Under the pieces are notes generated by a model. It searched no databases. It was not told the DNA's origin and saw only the letters and a list, made by a program, of their open reading frames with translations. Below, piece by piece: positions 36,463-48,100 of a stretch of DNA of 64,000 nt. The DNA comes from Ustulina deusta (Eukaryota > Ascomycota > Sordariomycetes > Xylariales > Xylariaceae). Position numbers and translations under genes: made by a program. Position 1 is the first letter of the stretch; each line of letters opens with the position of its first letter. The stretch covers positions 248,001-312,000 of the forward strand of contig JAJNNX010000004.1 in NCBI GenBank assembly GCA_023159155.1, given 5' to 3'.

Positions 36463-37474
36463 TTAGACATCTAGACCGTCAACGACGATTCCCTTGATCC
36501 ACTCATGCTGCATGACGCGAGCCACTTCATTAGCAGTGCTATCATCCACAAGAATGCTGACCAGATACAAAGCTGCATCTAGGCCAGCAACCACTCCCCC
36601 ACTCGTGATTACCCGAAGACCCCCTAGCCGCATCGCAGCGCGACGGGCAATCGACTCCCGACGTGCATTGGAACTATTGAAAGAGATGCTTCCCTTGCTA
36701 CAAAGGCTCACATGTTAGTTCATAACGGCCATATCAAAATATGTAGGTATCCTAGCATACCGAGCATTAGATGGGCGTCTATCAGTGTCGGACTTGCGAC
36801 GAATGTAGGGGTTCTCGTCCTCGTCGCCGAGGTCAAAGCGGAGGTTGTTGACGACGTATCGGGCATCCTCAACAACATCGGTTCGTTCCTGAAGATTACG
36901 TTGAGCAGCGTTGCTACAAAGGATCTCGAATTTCGTCATGTAATCGGGATGAGTGGTAGCTGACAGGCCGGAGAGAATGCCTTGCTCGGCCAGGAAGAGC
37001 GACCCGGTACAGACAGACATTAGTGTACGCTCACGGGATGAGTCATTCTTCTGGAGCTCAGCGAATGCCGAGATAATGGAAAGGGGCTCCGTCTTTCCCT
37101 TTAAAACACCGTCTGAGTTGCCTCCGACCACCACTAGGACATCGAATTCGCTTAGACGCTCGTAGGCTTCCTTGAAAGGAATCTGGGACCCGATGACAAC
37201 CCCTTGCTCGGACATAACCTGAGGTTCGGCACCAGCAATCGTGCAATCGAAGGCTTTCGAATCTGAAGACAGGCCGTTAGCATCTAGGTCATGCAATAAC
37301 AAATACTATAAGTGGGTGTTAGGAGAGATAACACGTACTCTCATCATTCTTGTCATGGAGTGCAGTATTGAGAACTTCCAGAGGGGCCGCAAAGTCTGTT
37401 AGGTTGAATTTGTCATGGAGGGCAAAGAGCACCTGAATGGGCTCAGCGGAGGCTGCAGATGTTTTGGTTGCCAT
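36463..37474 (-). CDS. DJ-1/PfpI family (GATase1-like) protein
   Basis: Three exons, 37474-37339, 37262-36761 and 36697-36463, give 290 residues. The N-terminus reads IQVLFALHDKFNLTDFAAPLEVL, the usual first strand and helix of PfpI proteins that resemble AraC-type regulator N-domains. The nucleophile elbow is SVCTGSLFLAEQGILSG, with Cys at about residue 130, followed by TTHPDY. The third exon holds ITSGGVVAGLDAALYLV, the late conserved segment of the family. An insertion of about 60 residues with an acidic DEDENPY and RRKSDTDRRP stretch separates the two. Such proteins in fungi include isonitrile hydratase-like and stress proteins. No DNA-binding domain follows. The reaction cannot be assigned, so it is annotated as family only. 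Confidence 0.85.
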
Positions 37475-38731
37475 GATTGAAAAATGGGCGAGTTGTTGGT
37501 AACAGTACGAGTGGCAGAGGTATATCGAGAGGGTAGGAGGTCAGATACAGACAGTATGCCAGTGCAATTAATTTGAGTTAGGACGAACGATTGGTATCCG
37601 ATATCCCTTCGGTTGCCAATTGCGCTGTTGAGTTGACTTTGGGGTTCTTCGGGGTGATAGAAGCGACAAGTAGAGGAAGAGGGGAGGAGAATGAAGTTGA
37701 GAGAGAAATGAAGGGGATGTAACGGATTGGGGAATATAGAGGGGTAAGGCAGCTGTCTCTCAGGCGTCGAGGGGTTCCAAAGAAGACAGCCTGTCTCACT
37801 GTCGTGTGTGTGGTGGTAGTCGACCTGGTAGGTAGTCTAGCTAGGTACCTACAGACAGAAGCCGCCCCCTCAAGCCTCAAGCACCCTCTTTGACAGCTCC
37901 AACAGGTACATCGATCCCATTGGTACATCCAGGCCATGGTCGAACGACATGGCAGCAAGCAGCATGGAGGTTACGTAGGGTCTTCGCCTTGATTGGCTAG
38001 GTACGTAGGCGCATACCTACCCAGGGGACCCATATAAATGCCCCCTCCCCCGGATTTCTTTGTGGAACTCAACAACGATCAGCCGGTACTGTGGGTCTCT
38101 TGGTCACATTGCCACTGTATGGAAGCATTAATATGCACAGTATGGTTGACCATTACTAGTGCCTGCCTGCCTGCCACAGTCTCTCGGTGGTGTTTTGAAG
38201 GAATCCGCTACTTATTTGTGTGGAATAGTCCAGATTGGTACGATTCATGATCATGCCCACCTCGTAGAATGTCAACTGCGCTTCACGCTACTGTACATGT
38301 AGATGCTAATACAGTGCTATTGTCTGAGGTAGTACAGGGCACCCTGAACTTAGGTGAGGTACCTACCGAGGGAGTTGAGGAGAAATCCGTACTGTACTTG
38401 TGACTCAACACGGGCTAGGTACTGGATTACCTAATCTGCCTAGGCAGGCAGCTAGGCGGCAAAGAAAGGGTGGGTACAGCTGTAATTACCCCACTACTCG
38501 ATCAGAGCTTGAAGCTGTCCACCCTGAGACAGACGACAGTCGACCTCTCCTGATGATGGGCCGATATCGTTCACAGCTTTGTATCTTTGCAGTGCCTGTC
38601 GTCATTTCCGGGACATGTTGACCTGTCCTATGGGCTGTTTGGATTGACGAGGCTTTGAACAGCAACCATCAGTCCACGTCCGTGTCATCTCCACCAGCCA
38701 CCACCATCCAGAAGAACCACGGCGTATCCTC
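37475..38731. other. divergent promoter region of DJ-1-like and TSC1 genes
   Basis: 1.26 kb between divergent genes. A 126-codon frame at 37578-37958 (minus) has no family features. GCTAGGTACCTAC lies near 37840-37852. A CTGCCTGCCTGCC repeat is present near 38160-38175. Confidence 0.4.
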
Positions 38732-41700
38732 ATGTCGGCGGCTCCGTATGTTCATCCGCACCCTATTTCAGCAATACGGAGTATACTTCCGTGCTTGAAC
38801 CTACATACCCCCTTACAAACCAGCCAGTAGGCTGTCTGAAGCCGATGTCCCAACTCACAATTGTTCGACTGCTGATGGCTTGTGCTTCTTTAGAACACTC
38901 AAAGAGCTTGTGAAAGCTGTCGGTACCTTTGTGCGCACGCCTTCCCTTCCGCTTCCCGACGACCTGGTCCAAATAATAGAGGCCTTCTTGTATAGGCGTG
39001 CCGATAAATGGGATGACAGTACGGCCGAAAAGGTCCACGACGAACTCTTAGCGGTATTTAAACAAGACGTCGCTCAGGAACCTGCACGATATGCTGCCTT
39101 CATTGCTGTTCTTCGCCACTTACCACCCTTGATCGACCAGCCTACGAGAGTCCTGCAATGGTTCGATCTGCTTCTGCCGGCCCTCGCCCATCTCGGTCTG
39201 GAGAAAGACCTAGCTTCTGAGACTCAAAGGATTGTGCTTGCCATTCTTACGGGAGGCGATGGCAATGATAAAACCTCGTTCGCCCGGGGTGCGGCTGCTC
39301 CCGTTGCCGAGAAAATAATACTGCTCTGGTTTCGGGAGGTTGACTCGCTCCGAAAGAGTGCCGATGCTCTTCAAGACTTCAAGGAGAAACATCTGAGAGA
39401 AACATTGTTGCTATTTGGAAAGAAGCGTCCCAAGGTTTGTTTGACCTCGAAGTCTACGAATTGACCTCCGCTGACCGCAATGAAATAGGACTTGATGATT
39501 GTTATTGATCAATTTGTCTGCAAACCATCGCACCGTGCGAGTGCTCTATTGTTGCTTTCCTCTTTTGTCCAGAGCCAACCGCCCCATCTCTACCTCATTC
39601 TCCAGACGCCTCTATTTGGTAATCTCCTCAACTGCCTCCAGATGGATACTTCGACGACGATTATCTCCTTAGCCCTCACGGTATTGACCATGGTTCTTCC
39701 ACATGTGCCCAGCTCATTGGTTCCGCATTTGCCCACGCTTTTTAATATATATGCGAGGCTGCTCTTCTGGGAACGAGAGCTGTCTGTTCATGCAGATTCC
39801 GAAGAGAGTAAAGAACGAAGACTGTCTCTCAATGCTCTCAGTTGGGGGGCTTGCTCATTTTCTTCGGACGTTGATGATACGAGTGTACCACAACTCTTGA
39901 ACTATTTTACAGTCCTTTACGGGTTATATCCTATCAATTTTATGGACTATATCAGGAAACCACAAAGATATTTGAGGCATGCCGAGGCGCCAGAAGCAGA
40001 GGTGATCGAAGTGCAACCGACTGAGATCCGACACGCGTCAGAACGGTTTCGCCAGTGCCATCTATTGCATGAGAACTTCTACACCCTCACAATAGATTCA
40101 GAGAAGACTGATTTTGGGCGTTGGATAAAGAGCGAGCCTGCCGAGGTTGTAGCTGACTGCCTGGCACTTCGCCAGTTGCCGGATGAGCCTCCTGATGCTG
40201 CTCCTCTCGATTTAGCCGAGATATTAAATTCGGACGAGGATGAGTTGGAAAAGGAGGAGAGGGAGCCTGGTCTCCTTAGTAGTTCCTTCAACATTGGGAC
40301 GTCTGGCTTTGGAGATATCCGTCGCAGCTCGGGCTCTTCGCTGTCGCAATCGGGTAGTGGTGGTCGAACTAATCAGACAGCGGCCCGCCATTCTTCCCTG
40401 AGTAGTCTTCAATCCAAACGGGACACATCGAGTACAAGGCGATCTGAGAACGAAAGTGACAGCCTAGCACTGTCTCGACAACTTGCCACCTCCAGCTCCC
40501 AGACTCAGCTCCAGGATCTTATTAACTCCAATAAGGCGGTCAAGTCAAGCTTGAATCAATCCTTAGCTAATGACAGCGTGCCGTCATTGTCGCTGAGTCA
40601 TCATGAGTCTATTCCGGAGAAAACATCATCCCAATCGCATCTCAACCTGCCCGGTCACAGTATGCAATTGCCTGATGCTGCGACCAATAATAGGCAAAGA
40701 AAATTACTTCGTTATGTCTACCTCTTATACAACGATCTTGTGTTTGAGCGATTTCTAAAGCAACAGCATCTCGCGCACATTGGCGAATTAAGGAGACGGC
40801 ACGTCCGAGAAGCAGCTAGTGAGGCCGAGACGCAAAATATCATTACTGCAAATAAACACCTTAAACAACGGCTAGAAGAAGCTAAAAAGGCTGAAATACA
40901 AGCGAAGACCGAGGCTGAGAAGAGTCGGGCATTATCTAAGAAATGGGAGGCCGACATTTTCAATAAGTTGAAGGTGCTACGTGAAGAACAAAAGAAATGG
41001 AACATCGAAAGATCAGATTTGCAGGTTGAACTGAAAGGAGCGAAGGATGAAGTGGAGGACTTACGGACACTGGTTTGCGAGGTCGAGGTGAGGGAGTTGA
41101 CACTGAAGCAGAAAATACAGTCAGCCGATATCAACTTTGGCGAATTGGAGAGATTGCGAAATGAGGTTGCAAGATTAACAGTATCCGAGCGGAACTACCA
41201 AGGCCAGGAGGCAGAACGTCAGGCATCTATGACACAAGCAGCCGAAGCAGATAGTCGCGCTAAGGTGGCTGACATGAAACTAGCCGCCCGTGAGTCTGAC
41301 TTCAAACGGGCTCAAGATCTATACCAATCTCAGATCTCAGAGCTTAACTCAAGACTACAAGAGGCCCTGGGCACCGGTGGGGCACGCAACGCCGAGGTCG
41401 TCAAAGCACAACTAGAAACGGCGTTGGAAGCAAGCCGGGCTGCGCAAACTGAGATGAGGAAGCGCATGCATGAGCTTTCACGGAAAAATACGGAATTGCA
41501 GACCAAAATCTTTGAGATGGAGAATAGCATTTCAATCCTACCCAAGCGAATAACCCGCCCCTCTGCGGATACCGAAGACAACCTGTCGTCAAACTCAGGT
41601 AGTCCGCTAGGCTCTGGGAATCGACCACGCCAGAGCTTTTCTGATTCCGATATATTCGAAGCCACGTCGTACAATGCGACACCGCCGCTCACGATACCAG

Positions 41701-41952
41701 GTTCTACACAAGTTCGTCTGTCAGGACCGCAGGGAGCCGAAGGGTCTTCAAACAGAGACAGTCCCAGCCCAATAACTGAGCGGTACTTTGGTAAAGGTAG
41801 GCACTTTAGCCCGCCCATTAGTCTAATATTTAATCTGGCTTCTAATTGACCTAGGCGGCTCACAGAATGTCCGGAAAGATAAAAAAGATGGGAAGGAGGA
41901 AAGAGAGAGGAAGAAATCGACAGGTCTGCGTGGTATTCGCGGATTTGTATAG
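38732..41952 (+). CDS. TSC1: hamartin/Tsc1 homologue
   Basis: Large scaffold that with tuberin (Tsc2) forms the GAP complex for the small GTPase Rheb and restrains TORC1. Model: exons 38732-38745, 38894-39434, 39489-41796 and 41855-41952, 2961 nt or 986 residues. The 14-nt first exon gives MSAAP, which joins TLKELVKAVGTFVRTP. The N-terminal HEAT-like core continues through DLMIVIDQFVCKPSHRASAL and VLPHVPSSLVPHLPTLFNIY. A Ser-rich linker (about 430-560) leads to RKLLRYVYLLYNDLVFERF and a long coiled coil (about 610-860, rich in E, K, L and R heptads). The last exon ends KKSTGLRGIRGFV, a conserved C-terminal tag of fungal hamartins; unspliced sequence would give a different short tail. No Tsc2 gene is in the window. 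Family call rests on overall pattern and length. Confidence 0.85.
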
Positions 41953-42599
41953 TGACACACTTGCGGACTGCTTAAGTACCTTAGAATGGTAGTCACATCC
42001 TAACTCGTCAAATCCCTCATACATACCTGTTCGGGTAGCGTGCTAGGGACTAGATAGGGAGAAGTTAACCTATCTAAGATATAGCTTAATAGCTCCGTCA
42101 ACCCATCACTATACGTGACACGCATTTCCTATCCTGCGGAAGGTAGCCGGGCCTTGTGCAATTACAAGTGTTGTTTTGATGCAGGAACCAAGCTGGAATT
42201 TGAAGTGTTTTGTTGATTAGTCGTAGACTATTTGCAAGGAACAAGCTACCCTTGCGTAGCTAAGTATTTTGGGTTGTCCTATCTAACGCTCGAAATTGTA
42301 GATTGCAAGTCTTTGAACTATGAACAATGCGGAGACAAACTCTACGAAAATATTACAAGCAAGTAGCTCAGTTAATTACATCCACGAGCTAGCGATGGGA
42401 TGATAAATTCAATCCAGGAGTAGGCTCACCTTATGATATGGGTGTAATTGGATATATATCCAACTTGTAAGATACCCCTTGATGCCCTCTTCTCAGTAGA
42501 TCGAGCCCCAATTTGGAACTTGCCATTATGTTGCTTCGAATCAACCTAACGATGACATTTGACAAGGTTGAGCGGGGTCACAGCAGTACGACTGCGGCC
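41953..42599. other. intergenic
   Basis: 3' flank of the TSC1 gene. A stretch near 42366 (AGTAGCTCAGTTAA) resembles a tRNA A box, but no matching B box follows. No gene is recognised. Confidence 0.35.
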
Positions 42600-42860
42600 C
42601 TACACGAGATGAATTTAACAATATAAGTTTCCGGCGCGGCCTCGCTCGCTTCGTCAAACTCCTTCTGCGCCTCGACGTTCAGCTTCGCCGTCTTGTTCTT
42701 AGCATCGTCGGCGACACGGAAAGCAGCGCTGTAGAACTCGGGGGGCGCCTAACTCGGTATTCGCTTTACCGTAAGCGAGGGCCGGACGAGGGCAGGGGAG
42801 GCCCCATTGCGAGCTGAAGGTTTGCTGCCAGGTGCGCTGGGATAGGCAGAGACATGCCAT
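42600..42860 (-). pseudogene. N-terminal relic of a mitochondrial phosphate carrier
   Basis: Read on the minus strand, one frame gives LAYGKANTELGAP and a second frame, one base off, gives EFYSAAFRVADDAKNKTAKL followed by NVEAQKEFDEASEAAP. Together they match what I remember of the N-terminal leader of fungal mitochondrial phosphate carriers (Mir1 type: a YGxANTELGAP box, then FYSAWSVADDAK and a Lys/Glu helix). The frame change falls on a run of six C. After the helix the frame passes into unrelated sequence and stops, and none of the six membrane helices follows. I read it as a truncated, frameshifted gene copy. The family assignment is from memory of the leader and is moderately sure. Confidence 0.45.
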
Positions 42861-43339
42861 TTTGCGAAATATGATTGACATAGTTTGTTCAGGATGACTG
42901 GATGTTACCCCGTTTCTGAGGCACTCTCCACAACAATGACAGATATAAGTAGCTACATAGCCAAGTGTTCGGCTTGACAACTTATTATTTTTCCAGTAGT
43001 GTGGCACTGTAGTGCTACGGTTCCGTTCCACAACGTCGGAACTTGACCTAGTATCTGGTAACCTATAGTAACATTATCTACGGCTACCTCCTGGCGTTTG
43101 TTAGGGGTTACTTCTACTTGCCGACCTCGCTGATATGGGAAAGACAATGTACGCCGCAGACATAATCAGGAACGTGTTGGTATCCCATCAGGTGCGACAA
43201 CGGGGGAGGGGCATTGAATAGCGGAACTTGATTTTCCAAATCGAAGACTGACTAATGAATCAATCTCCTCGAGCTACTACTCCAGCTATATACAGGTGAC
43301 TCATGATGATGAATGCGACAACCCGTCGACGATGACAAC
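42861..43339. other. intergenic
   Basis: Between the carrier relic and the cellulase gene. A minus-strand frame at 42953-43147 has no family features. Confidence 0.35.
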
Positions 43340-45085
43340 TTAAACCTGGACGGTGGAACCGATGGGGCCGAAGCGGATGTTGGACCAGATGACCTTGCTG
43401 CGCCATTGTTAGCGTCCTTATTCACTGTACGGATGATGAATGAAAAGGGAGGGGGCCGAGGGCCAATCAGCTTACGCGTCGGGGATCGTGGACTCGACGT
43501 CTGAGGGAGCACCTGAGTCCTGAGAGCAGTCACCACGGTCGCCGCCGGGGGTGCCAGCCTTCTCGGGTGGGTAGCTGGAGTCGAGCCAGAGCATGTTGGC
43601 GTAGTGCTACGGTTAGGTTCAAGGTCAGTTATCGCGTAGTTTTTTTTTTTTTTTCTCGTCGAAGTTACTCTTAGGGAAAGGGGGAGGCGGGGGGGAGGAA
43701 GGGAGAAAGAAACAAAAAAAAAAGACTGACATCATCCCAGATAGACATGACGAGGACCATGGGGTTTGAAAGGGCAGAATTTGTGGCCGAGAAGCCTCCG
43801 ATCTCGCTGAAGCGGTCGCGGTCGCCAAGCAATCGGAACTGGGCCTCGCAGTACTCGGGGGTGATGCTGCTGGAGCTGGGCAAGCCGTCGAACGTCGGGC
43901 CCGGGATCGAGATCTTCTTGCCGTTCTGCACGAAGAACTGGGTATAGGCGTTTTCCTTGAATTGAGTGACGACGCTGGGGGTGACGGGTTAGCTCCCCCA
44001 AGGAATGGTTGTTGGACGGGAGTAAAGGGGGGTATGAGGAGTTTTGCGCTTACGTGAATTTCGTGCTGGTGTCGAGGGTCTTGCCCTTGCCGTAGAAGCC
44101 CGTGTTGCCCATGCGGTAGGGGTTGTAGTCGCAGCCGTTGGGGTCACAGTCGCCGGAGAAGCGGTCGTCGGAATAAGTACCGCCGCAGCCACTGGTCTCG
44201 CAGACGTGGTAGGCGTTGTTCTGGCAGGGGTGGGGAGTGAAGGCGAAAGAGTGGGAGTTCGATTCCCTAGTAGCCGTGTTAATCGTCTTGTGGGAGCCAA
44301 TACTGTGTCTTTTCGTGACCTTACCAGACATCAATTTCGGCACAGCATCCGCCGTACGGGCCAACGCCGGCGTTCTTGTCGTTGCTAGAGGGCTCCCATC
44401 CCTCGACGTTGGCCTGGAAGAATTTGCGTTAGCATCGATGTCTGAGATCGCCTTGCTGTATGTGGTTGGCGTGTGTATTTACCTTGCCGCCAACGAACTT
44501 CAGATCTCTTGCACATTGGGCATCACAGTAACCAGTACCATACTTCGCGCCGGCCTTGTTGGTTGGGTAACTCGCCATACCCCCGTCCTCTTCCATGGCG
44601 ACGAAGTACAGAGCAGCGTTTAGACCGCAGTCGACAGTCGACAGATCGACATCGAAGGTGAACTCATTATTCATAAGAGTGAAGGTCTGATATTTTGAGG
44701 CGCCGTTCATGAGGTAGAAACGAGATCCGATGTTGGTGCCATAATCGTGCTTCGTGACGAACTTGAGAGTCAGAGCGTCACCGCTTGTGGAGGCACCATA
44801 TGTCTTGGTGTATTCGGCTCCTTCAACGGCGCACTTGGAAGCACAATCGGTAGCACTGCTGCACTGGGAGGTCCACTCATTGCCATCATAGCAGTTTGTG
44901 GTTCCAGAGGTCGAGTGAAGCCAACGCCAGTTAGCATCGATGGTAACCTCGCCACTGACTGTGGAACAGCTACCGCCGCTCGAACATTTCTTCCAGCTCA
45001 GCTTAGGGTGAGTTTCGGCTTGCTGCGTGCCCACCTGTTGGGCCGAGGCGATGCCCGCAATGGCTGCTAATACGAGGGCCAACAT
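43340..45085 (-). CDS. GH7 cellobiohydrolase (reducing-end exocellulase), no CBM
   Basis: Secreted cellulase of glycoside hydrolase family 7. Six exons (45085-44483, 44413-44325, 44266-44054, 43974-43731, 43606-43476, 43397-43340) give 445 residues. A signal peptide [15 protein letters not shown] is followed by [19 protein letters not shown], a typical mature start. The catalytic motif EIDVWE (about residues 227-232, spanning an intron) keeps both glutamates and the aspartate with the spacing of Cel7A (E, D, E at +2 and +5). Many paired cysteines are present, including GGCC and a Cys-rich [15 protein letters not shown] loop. The C-terminus ends IGSTVQV with no linker or CBM1, so this is a catalytic-domain-only form. 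Loop segments such as [20 protein letters not shown] suit a cellobiohydrolase more than an endoglucanase. Confidence 0.93.
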
Positions 45086-45180
45086 TTTGAAGGGACTACT
45101 TCCGAGAGAGACGAGCGAGATCTTGGGTTGCGATGGTTTCAAGAGGGATGGTTTCAGCTCCATGATTAGGGGCTCCGCAG

Positions 45181-45189
45181 ATCTTATAG
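45181..45189 (-). promoter_or_regulatory. TATA-like element of the cellulase gene
   Basis: CTATAAGAT on the minus strand about 100 bases upstream of the cellulase ATG. Position and sequence suit a TATA box of a strongly inducible gene. No clear XlnR (GGCTAA) site was seen in the next 300 bases. Confidence 0.4.
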
Positions 45190-45199
45190 TTGCCCCATG

Positions 45200-48100
45200 G
45201 AATGTCAAGTGGCAATGAATCTCTGGGCTTTAATCTACCGATCTCTGTGGCTGGCTTGTTTAGGACATATTGCGGTACGACGTGATATGAAAAAGTCGTG
45301 GCATAGGAAGGATCGCTTTCTCGAAATATATTAAGGACTCGTTCTCACGCTGCTCGATCCCGACGGGTATTGTCACCTTGTTCCGGCAATGTAACGAGTG
45401 CTTTCATGCGAACCCAAACTGGCACGAGGCGAGCTGGGCAGGGGACAGGCAGTACCGCTACCACTTCGACTCCAACTTGAAGCTGTGAGAGCACTCTAAT
45501 ACTCCGAATTGGTCACAGTAATGGCAATTTCCATGGCCGGCCCGATTTGCGGTCCCGGAGGTGGCAGAGTGAATGGGTTTATGATGTTCACCTTCCGCTC
45601 CAATGAGGCTTCATCGCAACCACGCAGCCGCTCCTGTGGGGTAAAAGATGCTCTGCACCAAAGTAGGGCTGTACGGACCGCTATACCCACCTGTACGGAG
45701 AGCATGATGCCGAGGTGTAATCGTTGGTGTGGACTTTGATGAGAACGGAGTGTGGCGCAGGTCACGTAGATCTTCGCAAGTGATCAGCAGAAACACGGCC
45801 AAGAATGGGTCTTTTGGGACCGAAGCGAGACCGAAAAGGGCGGCTCATCGCCGCGAATAGATCCACTCGGACACGGACATGAAGATATAGGTCTACGAGA
45901 TATTATAAATGAAGTAGAAATGAGTAATGAGCCAAAGAAATTAGAGAAATGGTGTGCTTAAAACTCTAGATGACGCTGAGCGGCCATTCTACGTGTTGTC
46001 AGATGGGATGCCAGCCACAATGCCATCCTCCCAAAATCTAGTGCAACTTAGCCTTCTCGTCTAGTTGGACCACGACCCCGTGGTATCTCTTAGGCCATGG
46101 CAACTACCGGCTAAGGTGGCGATGCCGAGCCACGGGGACCTAGAACATGCCATCGATATATTATCCAAGGGTGCCAAGACTACCCAATTTTACATCGTGA
46201 TACTACCCTGGTCCAATAAGAATCCAACTAAGTCCCCCGATTTAGCCAATTGTTTGGTTAGAGCCAGCCCGGACAATAACGACTGTTGATCTGGAGAGCC
46301 GTCGACACATCGAGGCCCCAATGTTCCACGATTTCGACTAGCAATCCTTTGAGGAATGGAATGAGACAATCCGTCTAAACCCCTCAGCGGTGTGAGTGAG
46401 CACGAGCAAATCCTGCTTGCAACATATTTTAATACAGACATCATCGCGAAGAAGCGCATTCCTCATCCAATCGGGTTGGCCGGGCCAGAACAACCAAGGA
46501 AGTAGCGCGTATGAATATATTACACGAACGAGCAATCCTTTTATTTTTTGCCGCCGTACTTGTACCCATACTGGCTGGATATTGTGAGGAGAAGGGAGGG
46601 AAGGACCGGATTGGCAAAGTGCCCTTTGCTCATCTTCTCGACAACCAGGAATAATACAGTAGATTGCTACAGGCCGTGTTAGAACCTTAGGTATAGGGGT
46701 GTGATAGACACCTGTTGCTGCGCAAAGAGACTATACTATCATATGGGCCCACGATATCTGCTATATACAAAATACGTCCTTTTTTCCAGAAGGTTTGATA
46801 GGCCGCGAAAGGTGACCCGTGGTCTCTCAAGCCATGAGCCAAACAGAAAAAGTCAACCGGAGATTTGATCTTATTATTATTCTACTGCTATTGAGGAGTT
46901 GATTTTATCTCTTGAATACTTTCTAGTGTTCCGATCTAGGATCGATGGTCAGGTCTCCCTACATGACCCAACGGCAATGGTCCGCTTGTTAGAGAGGGCA
47001 CTTCACATAGTAGAAGATACTATCCAATATATCTCACCTTTCAGTGGTGCTCGGCCATTATGTGACGTGATGGCCTACACCAAAAGTAGGTGTAGCAATT
47101 CTTGCGATGGGATAATGCTAAGTCTATCGCGTCGAGGGTAAAACGCCCGTTAGTAGGTATTTTCAAGGGGAGAAAGGGCAAATTGGACGCGTTGGCGATG
47201 TATGCTTGATAAAGCTTCGTAGATACCTAGGTAGGTTATTAGTATGTGATCGATAACCTGAACTTTTTTGCGCTTCGGTGGGCGGTATAGCGCAGCTGTA
47301 ATAGAACCTCATTCTCAACTCTTTCGCCACCCGTATAATTGTTACGTAAATACCGAATACACCCCAAGATGGATCTAGCGGAAAAACGCGCATCAACTTC
47401 GCCACCGTTAACATCAGGATCTCACAAGGCAACATCCCTATATAAATACCCTTTAGTCTGCCTTCCATCACCCGACGCTGCAAGACCTAATTTCATAGAA
47501 ACTGCGGTTTACGTACCTACATTTGATAGTTAGCCCGGCCTAGTATTGTATTTCTTCTACAGAACTCTCACCAAACCTAGAATCTTATGGCATGTACTCA
47601 ACTTTGGGTCTTTTAAATGCAGCCCACAACAGGGCATTAGGAATTAAAGAATTAGAGTACGGATGTGCCCCCCTATACCTTATGCTTCAAGCTCTAGTCT
47701 TACGTAAGATGCCGCGTATATATGCCGTCAATTCTGTAATATGGATTAACGGCATCGCTTTTTCCTCCGTCACGAGACCTACTGGCGTCAGTTGCGTACA
47801 ACAGCCGATAATACTAGTCGCCCATTACCTTCAACTTCTGATTGTTCAACCAATTCGCCACCAATAACAATACAGCTGAGTGCATCCGGATCCTCTGAAC
47901 CGCTACTATCGTCCGATAGATGAACAGTCTTTAACTCGGCCTGTTGTATCTCTCTGAGACTGGCAAACTTCGAATTTGGGTTTAGCGATACCCTCTTTAT
48001 TTTCCTAGCGCGTATATTATTTGGCCGAGCTCGAAGTAATTACTTCATTCTCTCATCGCCTCGTAGCTGATCGAGTGTACTTTTCATCTAATGCCTTACT

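Noticed and set aside
37578..37958. 126-codon minus-strand frame between the DJ-1-like and TSC1 genes
   Set aside because: No domain, repetitive Ser/Thr content and within a divergent promoter.
40718..41134. 138-codon frame antisense to the TSC1 coiled coil
   Set aside because: Ser/Phe/Cys-rich mirror of a Glu/Lys-rich coiled coil, a known artefact.
42360..42420. Second possible tRNA A box
   Set aside because: No B box follows within 100 bases.
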